NCBI RefSeq assembly: GCF_029227915.1
Contig: NC_079888.1
Location: 2,803,001-2,867,000 of the forward strand
Direction: 5' to 3'
Source: Hydractinia symbiolongicarpus
Lineage: Eukaryota > Cnidaria > Hydrozoa > Anthoathecata > Hydractiniidae
DNA length: 64,000 nucleotides
The position numbers and the translations under genes were made by a program. Shown one piece after another: positions 1 through 12,270 of the stretch. The notes under the pieces were generated by a model. It saw nothing but the letters and a program-made list of their open reading frames with translations. It searched no databases and was not told the origin of the DNA. Positions within the stretch are counted from its first letter, which is position 1, and every line of letters begins with the position of its first letter.

Positions 1-347
1 TAAGTTTATGCCAACTTTATCATTAAAAATTGCAATTATGGCTGCACACAATTTTTCTTTTACTTTTCATTTAGTGCCAAGTGAAAAAATAAGACGTCTG
101 TTTTACTGTTTTAATGAAAAAAATCTATAAAAAATGCGCAGTGGGTATTTTCCAGCACATAATATAGACTGCTTTGACCATTGTGTTGCACAAAAGAAAC
201 TAAAAGGTCTCAGAAACATGTACCTTATTTATTTTTCTAGCTGTTATAATCTATTTGCTTGTGAAAGTGACCATGATGCAGCATATTGTTTTTTAGAATT
301 TAACTCTTCTTTGTTTTCTCTTTTTTTCAATGGCTATTTTTTTTCAG
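1..347 (+). other. Intron of the coatomer gamma gene (5' boundary outside window)
   Basis: No conserved coding signal is seen. A pyrimidine tract and acceptor AG at 346-347 lead into the first visible gamma-COP exon. An open frame crosses this stretch but does not resemble gamma-COP upstream of the acceptor, so I treat it as intronic. Confidence 0.6.
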
Positions 348-3300
348 TTCTTCAATTATTTCTGAGTTCACCAAGACCAACGTTAAGATTTGCAGCTGTG
401 CGAACTTTAAATAAAGTTGCGATCATGCAGCCCCAATCAGTCATGACTTGTAATTTGGATTTGGAGAATTTAATTACTGATGTTAACAGAAGTATTGCGA
501 CTCTAGCTATTACAACACTTTTAAAGGTAATGTAGTGTCTAGGCTTCAAATATTTTACAATTTTCTTGTGTCTTACTTTATGAAATGTTTCCTATAAACC
601 TCAATTACATCTTTTATATTTGTGTATTATTTCAGACTGGAAGTGAAAATAGTGTTGATCGGTTGATGAAGCAGATTTCAACATTTATGTCTGAAATTTC
701 TGACGAGTTTAAAATTGTTGTTGTTGATGCCATTAGGTGAGTTACTGTGTTGACATGTCACAACATATTGTATGTTACGCTTAAATGTATTGATGTCATG
801 TTATGGATAAAAACATTTAGAATTGTTATTTTTAACTTTTCAGAGCATTATGTTTAAAGTTTCCTCGCAAGCATATGGTTATGATGAACTTCTTGTCGTC
901 CATGTTACGAGAAGAGGTAACGACTTTATCTATTCTCGATGCAGTGCTGTGTTTGGAAATACATCAGTAACAGCTTTTTCTTTCTTCAATTTAAATCATA
1001 ATAGGGAGGGTTTGACTACAAGAAGGCTATTGTTGAAGCTGTAGTGACGATAATTGAGGAAAACAATGACGCAAAGGAAACCGGTCTCGCTCACCTATGT
1101 GAATTCATTGAAGATTGTGAGCATACATCACTGGCAACCAAGATACTTCATCTCCTGGGACAGGAAGGTCCTCGAACTCAGTCACCATCAAAATACATTA
1201 GGTTTATCTATAATCGTGTTATTTTGGAAAATGCAGAAGTCAGAGCTGGTATGTATAATTTTTGGAATCGAATTCTGACCATCCCAGATTTCCTCAAACA
1301 ATGCTAATTTATTAACCAGCAAAGTTTTATTTCATATTTTTTTACTTTGGTATGCTGTGAAGCTGATAAACTTGAAAAACACTGGATGATATAAGTCAAG
1401 CAACATAGCCAAGCTTGGCGTTAGATAATGAAAACATAAAAATAAATAAACAAATATATTGCATTTAGAAGTTGTAGGAGAATTATATGCCAAGATCTTG
1501 CTTCAGCATTACCATTAGTTCTTCAATGTCTATACTTTACCGGTGCAAACTAACTAACATTGGTCTGTATTTGGTTCTTAAAAACTTTTATATACAGACT
1601 TTAAGCTATATTTGAAGCTATATTTATTTGAACCATCTACGTACGTTTTATTTTAGCTGCTGTGACTTCCCTTGCGAAATTTGGTGCTCACTGTGATTCC
1701 CTCTTGCCAAGTATCTTAGTGTTGTTATCAAGGTAGGTGTGTTACAGTTCAGTTGTAATAAAAAAATCTAATTAGCCATGCATTTAAAGTCTTGGATAAA
1801 AGCCCCACCCATTGTGTAAACTACTACTATGTTTAATCATTTCAAATTGAAAAACCCCTCTAGATTTTACGGCCAACATCGAAATCTGTGGGTTATTAGG
1901 GGAATTTAAACCTAGTGCATATTTTTGTGTGGAACTTTACGTACACGAACAAAAAAAAGAAATGTCAATAAAATAAAAAATGTCCAGCCACACACAATCT
2001 GGCCGTAAAACTCAACAAACCGTACCAACTTTTGTAAACAGAAAAAGACAAATATAGTAAAGAATGCACACCAACAAGACAGTTGCGTCATTTCTACGTG
2101 CCGGTTGTTTTCCTGTATGTAAATACATCAAAAAACTTGTTTCTATTAAACCATTTTTGACCACATCTTTCAATGTTTGGACGTTGCTGTGTCCATGATG
2201 CTATTTCGACAGGGTTTTTTTAATTTTACTTGGTTGGTACTGATAGGTCTTGCTTTAAAGCTGCAAAAATACAGTAACGTGTGTAGTATGGATAACCAAG
2301 CGCAGCCAATAACCCCTTTATGGAGTCTAGTTTCCACCTTATCACCACAGACCATGAATCTAACCCTTCTTTTTTTGCCTCAGGTGCATGATGGATAGTG
2401 ATGATGAAGTGCGTGATCGAGCCACATTTTACTATCATGTTTTGAATAAACAAGACAAACAACTTTCATCTGGTTACATTTTAAACAGTAAGGTGACTTT
2501 TTTTATCTAGAAAAGCAAAAAATTCAATGACCCATCATTTTTTATGTTTACATTAAGACAATTTGGTACTGGATATGACACTGTGTACATTTCAAATCCT
2601 TTCTGGTATAAAATTACTCCTCGTGACTTATACTTTGTTAATCATATTTAGCTCTTAACGTATCTGTTGTTGGTCTGGAGCGAGCTTTGGCTGCATATCT
2701 AAAGGAACCTGCTGATGCTCCATTTGACATGAAGACAGTACCTGTTGCCACTGTACCCATCCATGAGCAACAGAAACCTGTTAAGACATGTGAGTATATT
2801 TGATATGCTACAAGTATTGCACAGAGTTGCTTCATTTTCTGTTCTATTAAAGCACTGTGTGAATTTTTTCACTCACTCACCTGTTTAAATAACTTTCCAG
2901 AGTATGCCTAAAATACTTAAATTTGTCGCTATTTTCTTATTTAGACATGCAAAACATATGCTAAAAAAGCGAATAATAAGTGAACATGTTCATCGAAAGT
3001 ATAAAAAACTGTCAACCAAATTATGTATAATTCATCCCTTTGGGGGTACAATGCAGTAGTGACAATAACTGCCTCAAGGCCTTTTCTATTTGCACAATTT
3101 TAAAGCTGGCGGAGTATTTACTCTTAAAGTATTTAATTGGAAAGCAAAAACATTAACAAGTTGCTTTTACAGGAAAATAATAAGTAGTGACCAGCTAATG
3201 CAATTTGTTTGCATGGTTAAAATTTCACAAAAACATTACAAATATTATATAAATTTGTGGTCAAGACTTTGCTGCTACTTCCATGTAAAGTGGTTAAATT

Positions 3301-5921
3301 TGCTGTTGCTGCTGTTACTCCTGCTGCTGCCAGAGGTTTAAAAAATACTGTAGCAATTATGGCTACGTTATCACTTCTAATTCTAGCACTTAGCTCACTT
3401 TTATCGGCCACCATGTTTTGGCATTTATCCGCAAAAAAAAGTTACAGGAGAATAATACGGCCGTCAGTTGTAATACTTTTTTGTTATACTTTTTTTGTTT
3501 TTTTAGCTGGTGAAGTTACGAGCAGTAGCCAGAAATCTGCAGCGCCAGCCGCCACAAGACAAGATGTGTATGCAGGTTTGTGAAAAAAACATTTAGTTCG
3601 AAGGCGGTTTTAGTTAAAAAGTTCTCTAAAACGTGTCTTCTGTTGCTATTATTCGAATGCTTATTGAATAGAACGCTTTGTCATTCTATTTCTTGTTCGA
3701 AAGAAAGAAATACTAATGCAAGTACAAAGGTGGTAAATATTTCTTCTTGTTAGGTAATATATTATTTTGTGTGTTATTTTTGAATGCTTATGTTATTATT
3801 CTTATATATTATTATTATTTTTTTTTTTATAGAACAACTGGCTGCAGTACCAGAGTTTGCATCTCTTGGACCGTTATTTAAGTCGTCTTCTAAACCAATT
3901 CAACTAACAGAGTCGGAGACTGAATATGTTGTCAACTGTGTGAAACATACCTTTGCGAATCATATGGTGTTTCAGGTGAGTTTAATTGCTAACTTGGATA
4001 ATTGTTTAACCTTAGTGTGATTGCCCACCCGATTGATGTGGCTTTAACCCTAGATTCCTGCAGAATCGATATATTTTTTTGAATCGAATGTTGTGGATAG
4101 ATATCATTCCTGAGAGAAATTATTCCGAAATATAATACGTGCAGTCAAACTAGAAGAACTTACTCTAGTAATTTTGTTTTACCCACAGCTTGAGAATCTG
4201 TAAAACATACACTGACCGCCATCCAAAAAAACTTCCTCATTTTTTTCAGTTTAATTGTACCAACACGTTGAACGACCAACTGCTTGAGAATGTGGTTGTT
4301 CAAATGGAGACTGGTGATGAGGTTGACGTACAGAGCAACGTACCATGTGCAAAACTTGTGTATGGCACTCCAGGAACAACTTACACGTGTGTGGGATTTT
4401 CCGAAGATACCACGCAAGGTATGGTTTCCTTCGAAACCTTTGCAAATTCGCCCCTCTTTTACATGGCAGTTACGCTGGTCATTTGCCTTTGGTCAAATAT
4501 CTGTGGGACAAATATATGTGGGACAAATATCAGTGGGGAAAATTTTTGTGGGACAAATATCTGTAGACAAATATCTGTGGGGCAAATATCCGTAGGACAA
4601 ATATCTGTGGGACAAATATCTGTGGGGCAAATATCTGTAGGGAAAGTGGGACAAATATCTGTATGTCAAATATGTGTCAAATATGGGCAATCATCTGCGG
4701 GATGTGAGGATAACATGCAAGTAGCATAGTGTTTATTTTTATACTTTGACGTCGTATTTAAAAATTTAAATTGATGCCCCTTTTTATCTGGTATCCGACA
4801 TCTGTTTTACTTAAGGGATAATACCTGTGGAGCAGCAACTGTGGGAGAAATATATCGGGGACATGTTATATAGGAAAATGTATAACTGCATGTTTTGTAA
4901 TTTTTATTTATAGTGACCGCATCGTTCTCTTGTACGTTGAAGTTTATTGTGAAAGATTGCGACCCTAACACAGGAGAACCCGATGATGATGAAGGTTACG
5001 AGGATGAGTATGTGGTAAGTGTGGCCGAGGATTTCTGCAGATTTATAGGAGGAGAATCGGTGCTAGTTAATGTCTTGTGTGATTTTGATTTACCTATTTC
5101 ACTCTATTGATCTCAGTTCTCATTTTGTGTACAATGTTGTCTCAATTTGCTTGTTCTCTTGCGATCAGCGGCTGATTTGACATGGTGTTTTGTTTAGCTT
5201 GAAGATGTTGAAATGGTGGTAGCAGATCACGTGCAGGGTGTGGTTCGAACAAATTTCTTGGCGTCATGGGATGAAGTTGGTGATGAGCATGAAATGGAGG
5301 ACACGTTTGCGTTAAGTTCAATGGAAAGCTTAGAAGGTTAGCACTTGTGCGAGTCTGCACATATGAATAATGTTTTGATTTAGTCAGTTTATTGCTGCAT
5401 GTAAATGATGAGCATAGGCAATAATAAAAAATAACGGTACATAAGAATCGCAAACCGATAAAGGTTACTTTGTCCAACACACTGCCTGGTATACTTGCCG
5501 CATGTACTGAGACGAACCCAGTACACTACATGCAGAAATAACAAATAACTTTCTCTCAAGGGGAATGGACACACGGGTGTGCCATGATACACGTTTATCT
5601 ACATCGGAATCTGGTTGTCTAAATTACACAATAACACGTGTATGATCTAACGAAGTATTTTCTTTTAACTTTGTTAACTTTGATTTTGTAGAAGCGGTAA
5701 CGAAGATCACTCACTTTATGGGATTGCAACCTTGTGAACGTACAGACCGTGTACCTACCGACAAAAGTGCTCATACGTTACTTCTTGCCGGTGTTTATCG
5801 TGGCGGCATCGACGTCATGGTGCGAGCGAAGCTTGCTTTAAAAGACGGCGTGACAATGCACTTGACTGTTCGTAGCACAGATCCGATTGTGAGTGAAGTC
5901 GTGATGTCAGCTGTCGGCTAA
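348..5921 (+). CDS. COPG: Coatomer subunit gamma (gamma-COP), 3' part of gene, 13 exons
   Basis: Exons: 348-526, 636-736, 844-916, 1005-1248, 1657-1732, 2384-2487, 2652-2789, 3507-3575, 3833-3975, 4250-4418, 4914-5014, 5198-5336, 5692-5921 (stop TAA). All junctions are GT-AG and in phase, giving 587 residues. Animal gamma-COP is about 870, so the first third lies upstream of the window. The first exons read as the end of the HEAT-repeat trunk ([16 protein letters not shown], then [16 protein letters not shown]). A low-complexity Ser/Ala linker follows (exon at 3507), then the appendage domain ([11 protein letters not shown] onward, ending [13 protein letters not shown]). Known role: subunit of the COPI coat, which carries Golgi-to-ER and intra-Golgi vesicle cargo and binds dilysine signals and ArfGAP. 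Conservation is strong across all exons, so the call is firm. Exon edges were set by eye; the least certain is the short linker exon at 3507-3575. Confidence 0.95.
4490..4690 (+). repeat. 15-bp minisatellite in a coatomer gamma intron
   Basis: About a dozen imperfect copies of a 15-base unit close to GGGACAAATATCTGT lie inside the intron 4419-4913. Because 15 is a multiple of three, the array stays open in frame and would read as repeated GQISV. This open frame is a by-product of the repeat period, not evidence of coding. Degenerate units continue more loosely to about 4870. Confidence 0.85.
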
Positions 5922-6157
5922 TTTTACGCATATTTCCATAATAGACAAATGATTATTTTGTTGTTGATGAAATTACCTAGATTTTCCTTTTAATACCTTT
6001 TGAACCTTTTCAAACTGAGCCTTCAATACCTCTTTAACTGAGCTGTCAATATTTTAGTTGAATAACCATATTATAAAGCGTAGCATCAGAATTTTTCTCC
6101 CTCTAACTTTTTCGGGATATAAAGATTTAGAATTGTGTACCCTTTTTGAATATATAA

Positions 6158-6163
6158 AATAAA
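6158..6163 (+). terminator. Candidate polyadenylation signal of coatomer gamma
   Basis: An AATAAA hexamer lies about 240 bases after the gamma-COP stop codon, followed by a GT/T-rich stretch (tgtttgttttg). This is a typical layout for a cleavage/polyadenylation site. Confidence 0.5.
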
Positions 6164-6264
6164 ATTGAATGTTTGTTTTGCTTTATTTTGTGCCTTTTAT
6201 TTGGGAGTCCTGGTTTATTCTTGGACTTAATGTTTAGTCATACATATATTTAGTTACGTATATC

Positions 6265-6300
6265 ACCATAACATTTTTCTTCTCTGAAAAATGTTATGGT
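6265..6300. repeat. Perfect 15-bp inverted repeat (hairpin) downstream of coatomer gamma
   Basis: ACCATAACATTTTTC (6265-6279) and its exact reverse complement (6286-6300) flank a 6-base spacer. It lies about 100 bases past the candidate poly(A) signal. It may be a small MITE remnant or a structured 3' element; nothing else identifies it. Confidence 0.7.
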
Positions 6301-8032
6301 TCTAAGAACATCCTCAAAAAACTCCAAAGTGGAAGGTTGTCTCTAACGAAAAAATATTGTTTTGGGAAAACTAATTATTTCTTGCAAAATTACAAGTCCT
6401 TGAATATATTCACTTCTGTATACGCCTGTAGAACCTCTAAAAATGTTGTTTTTCTGGCTACACTTCCAGTTGTTTCATATTTCTAAAGCATTTTATCCTT
6501 ATGTTACTTTTAAAACATTTTGCGAAAAAGCATCAAGTTACTTCCCCATTGTTCAATTTGGATTTTATTCAAGAATAAAATCCACATATGATTCATTTTT
6601 TTGCTACATGAGATTGATAAAGTTTTACGTCAGCAAAATTGATGAGGTGGAGATTATATGGCATTTTAATTTCGCTAATCTGCATCATTTGGAACTAAGC
6701 AAATAGTGTGAAAAATGCGATTTTAAACTGGAAACAAATGATGACATTTTTTAATGATTATTACAAGAAGAACTTTTCGAAGAAAAATACAAAGTAGACC
6801 TTTTCATTAATAGCCACAACATTTCGTTGAGGTAAGCTTTCATCGGTCTTATTTATTTTTCTTTCTCGCAATAACACTGCCTACATGTTACACTTTTTGT
6901 CTAATAAATTTAGAAAATTGGAATCATTAACACAGTATTTACATAAGGTGCGTTTAGAAATTAAATATTAAAGAATTTGTGAGTAAAAGTGGCCTGACTT
7001 ATAGCCCATTATCTTGCTTCACTCAAGCAGCATTGTGCAGGGTGAGGGCAAGAACTGTCGCGAGACAGTTTTTAATAATAGTAAACGCAACGTCAGAGGA
7101 AATGAATCATTTTCCATCCTAGATGTTGTTCTGTCTCCCTCGTCCGCGTGTGAAGGACAAGATTTTTTTTTGAAGGCATTGATATGAATTTTTAAGAAAT
7201 TGCAAATTTTTTTGTGACGTTAGAAGAAAGTGCTCCGCTTCACCCACACACGCACCGCGCAGAATTCGCATTGCCACTGACGTCATCAAAATACTTATGC
7301 ATAATGGCACTCCAGTGTTGATCAATATTGACCTTTTCTATTCTGGGCAGCTTTCGTTTATCACTCAGATTTAGTCAATTCTGCATCTACTTTTCAAATT
7401 ATCTCTGAGTGAGTAAAGGATTCTTCATTACAGCTAGCCCCAGCTAGCTATACATCTCTCTCATTCCATTCAGTAATGGCAGTTTCATTGTGAGTTCCTC
7501 ATTAAATTTTTTAATAGCAAGCTAGCTCTATAGCTATAGCTAAAGAAATCATTAAAACTGCTATTACTGAAGAGTAGGTTCAGTTCACCGAACCTTCATT
7601 GCCCCGTGTTCTTTTCGCATTTAACTACCTATTATTTGCCACTAATGTGATTTTAATTTAATGACAGGAAATGTAGCTAGCTCTAGCTAGTTATAGCCCA
7701 ACAGAGCTCCAGTTACTTCCCAAATTTTAACATCCTTTTGAAATTGATTTAAATTAAATTTAGGTAATTCGTAGGCCTTCATGAATTAAGTGCACGACAG
7801 TGACGACGAGAGCGTGGACATAACATGCTCATGGCACTCTACTTTAACAAACTGTGTCATAAGATGGGACAGGCTTTAACTGTTGACACTTGACACTTAT
7901 TAGAGACAGCCAAGACATGGGTCAGGCTAAGACTAAAGTTAAACATTATAAGATGAGCCAGACCCAACAACTGACACACACTGTTTTGAATTTGAAAAAT
8001 TTGAAGACAGGCCAAGCTCAACTGTGGACTAA

Positions 8033-8386
8033 GGCCACCATCAACAATGTATGTTCGTGTCCTGAAGACCCTTCAAAAACGAGTTGGTCGGTTGTTTGTA
8101 CTTTTTCCCGAGATTTTCAGATCGGAGCAGGAAAATTTGTTCCCGTGAAAAAAACAGTATACTCGCCACAGGAGTACCCTAAAGGAATTAATTTTCACAG
8201 GAATTAATTCAAGTTTTTGTCAATTTTGTGAAAAATTTTGTTTTTTTATGACCTTATATATTGCGTTTAAAACAGAAAAAAAAATTTCTCAGTTTTTCCC
8301 GACTTATATATATACCGACTCTGGTTTTTATTTCCAAAAGTGAGTCGGTCCGAGGACGTGAACATAACATAGTTTTGATGGTGGCC
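8033..8386. mobile_element. Small inverted-repeat element (MITE-like), ends GGCCACCATCA
   Basis: The left end (8033-8063) begins GGCCACCATCAACAATGTAT. The right end (8353-8386), read on the other strand, begins GGCCACCATCAAAACTATGT, with similarity running for about 30 bases to a shared CGTCCT/CGTGTCCT. The 354-base span has no transposase. The same GGCCACCATCA word forms part of the hairpin at 58787-58838, so this may be a small family. Confidence 0.45.
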
Positions 8387-9289
8387 AATGCAGTGTCTAT
8401 AGGAGACGACTAAAGAAGAAAATGTCTAGAGGAGAAGAATCAATTTAAAATAATCATCAATTCTCAAAATAATCTATTACAAATAGAGATAACTAAACTA
8501 ATGATCAATACAAATAATATTCATGCCATTAATTCTGCTTTCTCGAAAATTGAAAACATGAGCACATAAATTGACAAATTAATGTAATAAATGAGAATTA
8601 GTAGCTCAGTTGACAGAGCATTTGTCTCATGTCCAAGTGGCTGTCCTCTAGTTGGGCGAAACCTTTGTGGTCTTCCTTGAAAATAATTAAAAGAATTTTT
8701 GATAGAAATTGATGAGACTAATCACATAAAAATTAATTTAAACATAATATTCAAAATATATGTATTACAAAATATTTCAATCATGGCTGTCCCCAAAGAC
8801 CAGTCAAAGCGATCCTGCGTCTCAAATAGGACAAGTTGCAATAATTCACCAGATTATTTTGAAATGTAAACAAAAATAACTTGAAAAAATAGCACTGAGC
8901 TGAATGTTACAATGTATATATAAATGAATGTATATATATAATCTTGACATCTAAGTCCTAATTATTCAGCTAGTCAATATGCACATAACAATCCAGTTAA
9001 AAACATCTCCAATCATGTAACAAGCGAATCTCTTCTACTTTGAAAATGCATTTGCCATGTGTCAGCTGTGTTATGAATGAAAATCAATGATCTGGTCCTG
9101 CTGCAAGAGTTGCTAAATGTTTTGTTTGATACCCATAACAAACTTAAAATGCATGACTCGATTTATACCCTACTAGCTATATACAAGAATACACCATAGA
9201 AAGTTGCATCAGTTCAGTTTTTCCAATTTAATGGAGTTAGTTTGCTTATAATACTCTTGATGTATGCAAATGCATTTTAACACTGTCAC

Positions 9290-11330
9290 AAGTTGATCCT
9301 GGCCTGTCAATTTACAATAACAACGATGAGCCAGATGGATTTGTTGAGAAACTTGATTGTAAGTATTTTAACTGTGATGAATTGAAATCTTCTTTTTCTA
9401 ACTGCAAAAGTATGTCTTTCATTTGAATATTAGTTCTCTATTAAAACATCTTGATAATTTCAGTGCCATGCTAGACTAAAACATCTTGATAATTTCAGTG
9501 CCATGCTAGACTCGCTCCACCATAACTTCACAGTTCTTGGAATCTCAGAAACCGGAATTTGTCATTCATCTCTGTCTAGTCATAATGTCAATCTACCAGG
9601 ATAGTCTTTTGTCCACTCCAACCGAATCATGTGCTGGTGGCATGGCACTATATTTTGCCAATTCCATAAAATCCGTGACGATCTATCCTCCTCCTTATAT
9701 CTAGCAAACTTTATGAAATCTACTTTTGCTGATTTGGACCCAAGAATCAAACCATTGTTATTGTAGACTGCATATATAAACACCCACCCTATATGCAACA
9801 CCTTTATTGAACAAAATAAGCAAAGAGGGTAAAAATATTACACTAATGGGTGATTTTAACATCAATCTACTCAATGAAAATACTGATAAATCAATCTCTG
9901 AATTTCTGGACCTTATGGGTACTCATTTACTCCTCCCTAGTATCTCTCTTCCCACCAGAGTGACCATAACATCTCAAACATTAATTGATAACATCTTTAT
10001 ATCTCCATCGTACTGTGAAGCCTCTTCAGGAAACCTAATTACTAATTACTATATATAAAACGTTCTTTGACCAGAATATTAATTCAGTATGGAAAGGAAT
10101 AAGGGAACTCGTCAATATCAAATGTAGAAGTGAATCTCCTAAAGTCTCTTTAAACATTAATAATCAGCTTCAGACTGATTCTAACATATTAAGTAACACA
10201 TTCAATAATTATTTCACTACCATAGCAGACAAAATAGGACAACATATCCCACGCTCTAATAAAAATTTTTAACATTTTCTTAACAACCATTCTGCTAAAT
10301 CCTTTTTCTTTTCTCCAATAAAGAAACATGAGGTAATAAAAATTATAAAATCTTTGGATCCAAACAAGGCAACTGGACCAAATAGTAGTCCAAAAAAAAT
10401 ATTGAATATTCTCCTAATAGACATATCTAAAATCTTAATAGATATATTTAATCTCTCTTTGGAAACAGATATTTTTCCTAATGCACTAAAATTAGTTAGA
10501 ATAGTCCCCATCTTCAAAAACAAAGGTTCCCCTTTTGAAGTCACGAACTACAGGCTGATATCTCTTCTTTCCAACATAGATAAAATTTTTGAGAAATTTG
10601 TACATTCTAGATTAACATCCTTCCTAAATAAACATAACATAATTACTAACAAACAGTTCGGATTTCGAAGTAAGCATTTCACCTCTCATGCACTTATCAG
10701 TCTCACTGAACAGATTCGCTCAGCCCTAGACATCCCTAGACTCAGCTCTTTATTGATCTGCAAAAGGTGTTTGATACTGTAGACCATGCAATTCTTTTAT
10801 CCAAATTGAAACTCTTAACAACTTATCTCCTTCGTATATACAAAATTCTCTCACTCTGACTTGTCTGCCAGATTCTCATGTAACTAGAGGATGCTCCTAC
10901 AAACTTCTCTCTACACCATCTATTAGGACTTTAACATATGGTACAGATTCTATTCACTATCAAGCAATAAAAAACTGGAACTCTCTCCAAAAGCATTTCA
11001 ATTCTGTTGATCTTACCTCACTTAGTCTTTCTAGACTTAAATTATTTACCTGTACATTTCTCCAAAAAAATCACAACTCTTAAAATTAATTTATTTTTTT
11101 TGCTTATTGCACATAAACAAAAATAGTTTTGAAACTATACCTAAGGGTGGCCCCCTTAGATTAGCTTTTGCTAGTGGTCGGTCTCCTGACTGCTATAGCT
11201 TGTATTGTATTATTTTTATTTTTTCAACATACAACTTTATATACATTTATACATTTATATATTATATACTGTACAATCTATATATCAGCAAATAAATACT
11301 ACTAAAAAAACACTTTGAAAAGATTTTCTA
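9290..11330 (+). mobile_element. Decayed CR1/jockey-type LINE fragment with internal deletion
   Basis: Pieces of ORF2 can be read in shifting frames: an endonuclease segment (VLGISETGI near 9535, then GDFNINLLNENTD at about 9849-9890, and the LPTRVT..TLIDNIF motif). An RT N-terminal segment follows (10354-10782: KATGPNSSPKKIL, YRLISLLSNIDKIFEKF, QFGFRSKHFTSHALISL). The RT fingers end at 'LQKVFDTVDHAIL' near 10760, after which the sequence jumps to the extreme C-terminal segment (NSLQKHFNSVDLTSLSL, about 10985). The catalytic YADD/FADD region is therefore missing. Order and motifs match the better preserved copy at 59-63.5 kb, same strand. It is inactive. Confidence 0.85.
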
Positions 11331-12270
11331 TGAAACGGTTCCATATTCTAATAAATATTTTTTTGCATTTTTGATTGTTTGATTTTGATTTTAAGCAAGT
11401 CATGGGAGTGAAGTAATTTAAAAGTGAGAATACTTTTTGGTTTTTTACTTTTGGGGACATTGTATGCCAATGGTCATGAATTTCACACTACAGGGTTTAT
11501 TTACTTTGTATAGGCATAGTCGAATTTATAAGTAATTTCGATTGTTGTTTATTTTATTTAAAAAATTCCAATTATTCCTCCTTTTATAATGAAATTATAA
11601 CCAAACTAGTATTTGCAAGTTGAATGTAACTTAAAATAACTATTAGTGGTTTTTTTACAGGTCTACATCAGTAAATAATAATAAAGCATTCGATATTTAT
11701 AACCATACTTGATTCAAGTATTTATTTGCCTGGTGGGTGACCTGGAAATAAAATAAAGCAATTATATTACAGTGAACGAAACTTCAGTTGTTATATTGGT
11801 AAGTTTACACATAATTATGAAAATATGTGAAAAACAAAGTTGCCCTTTTCTCAGTTAATATTGAAAGTTTGTTTTGTTATCATATAGTACACTCACCAAA
11901 ATCTTGTTAATGAGAAAATTAAAACTATATACATAAAAACAAAAAAAAGGAACTGATAAAATATTTCTGAACAACAATGTAAAAGTTGCATTAATTAAAG
12001 TAAAATTGTCTGGTGTTTTTGAAAGTACTACTTACTTTTATTATTTAAATTTGTTTTAGTTTTTTAGTGATCTTTAAAAAAGTTGTCTTTATTTAAAAAT
12101 CTGTTGTACTGGTTGAAACTATTGGGTTATGGAATAAATTTTCCTCTTTTTAACACCTTAATTTCTTTCTCTCTGTTTTATCTCCTAGGTTTTTGTTGCA
12201 AATGATTTCGAAAAGAAATAAAATTTTGTATTTATTTTATTTTAGCGTAATCACAATAACACTAGCTGTG
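11331..12270 (+). other. Upstream region and possible 5' UTR of the PH-actin gene
   Basis: AT-rich. Possible acceptor sites before 11661 (tttttttacag) and at 12188-12189 and 12244-12245 suggest one or more 5' non-coding exons, but none can be fixed. An ATG at 12202 is in frame with the chosen start at 12271 and would add 23 hydrophobic residues. Confidence 0.35.

Larger units (their letters stand above)
5922..9290. other. Intergenic region, gene-poor
   Basis: AT-rich DNA with no exon chain I can recognise. An 87-codon open frame at 6443-6706 is Phe/Tyr-rich and matches no family I know. Around 7430-7700 there is a cluster of AGCTAG-containing words (tagctagctctagctag and similar). A small inverted-repeat element sits at 8033-8386 and a weak tRNA-like fragment near 8605. 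Confidence 0.5.

Noticed and set aside
6443-6706. 87-codon open frame downstream of coatomer gamma
   Set aside because: Aromatic-rich, AT-driven composition, no recognisable domain, no splice partners.
7890-8207. 105-codon open frame
   Set aside because: It runs into one end of the inverted-repeat element and has no family resemblance.
8600-8670. tRNA gene candidate (tagctcagttgacagagc)
   Set aside because: A D-arm/A box is present but no anticodon stem, T arm or acceptor pairing follows; at best a SINE or tRNA fragment.
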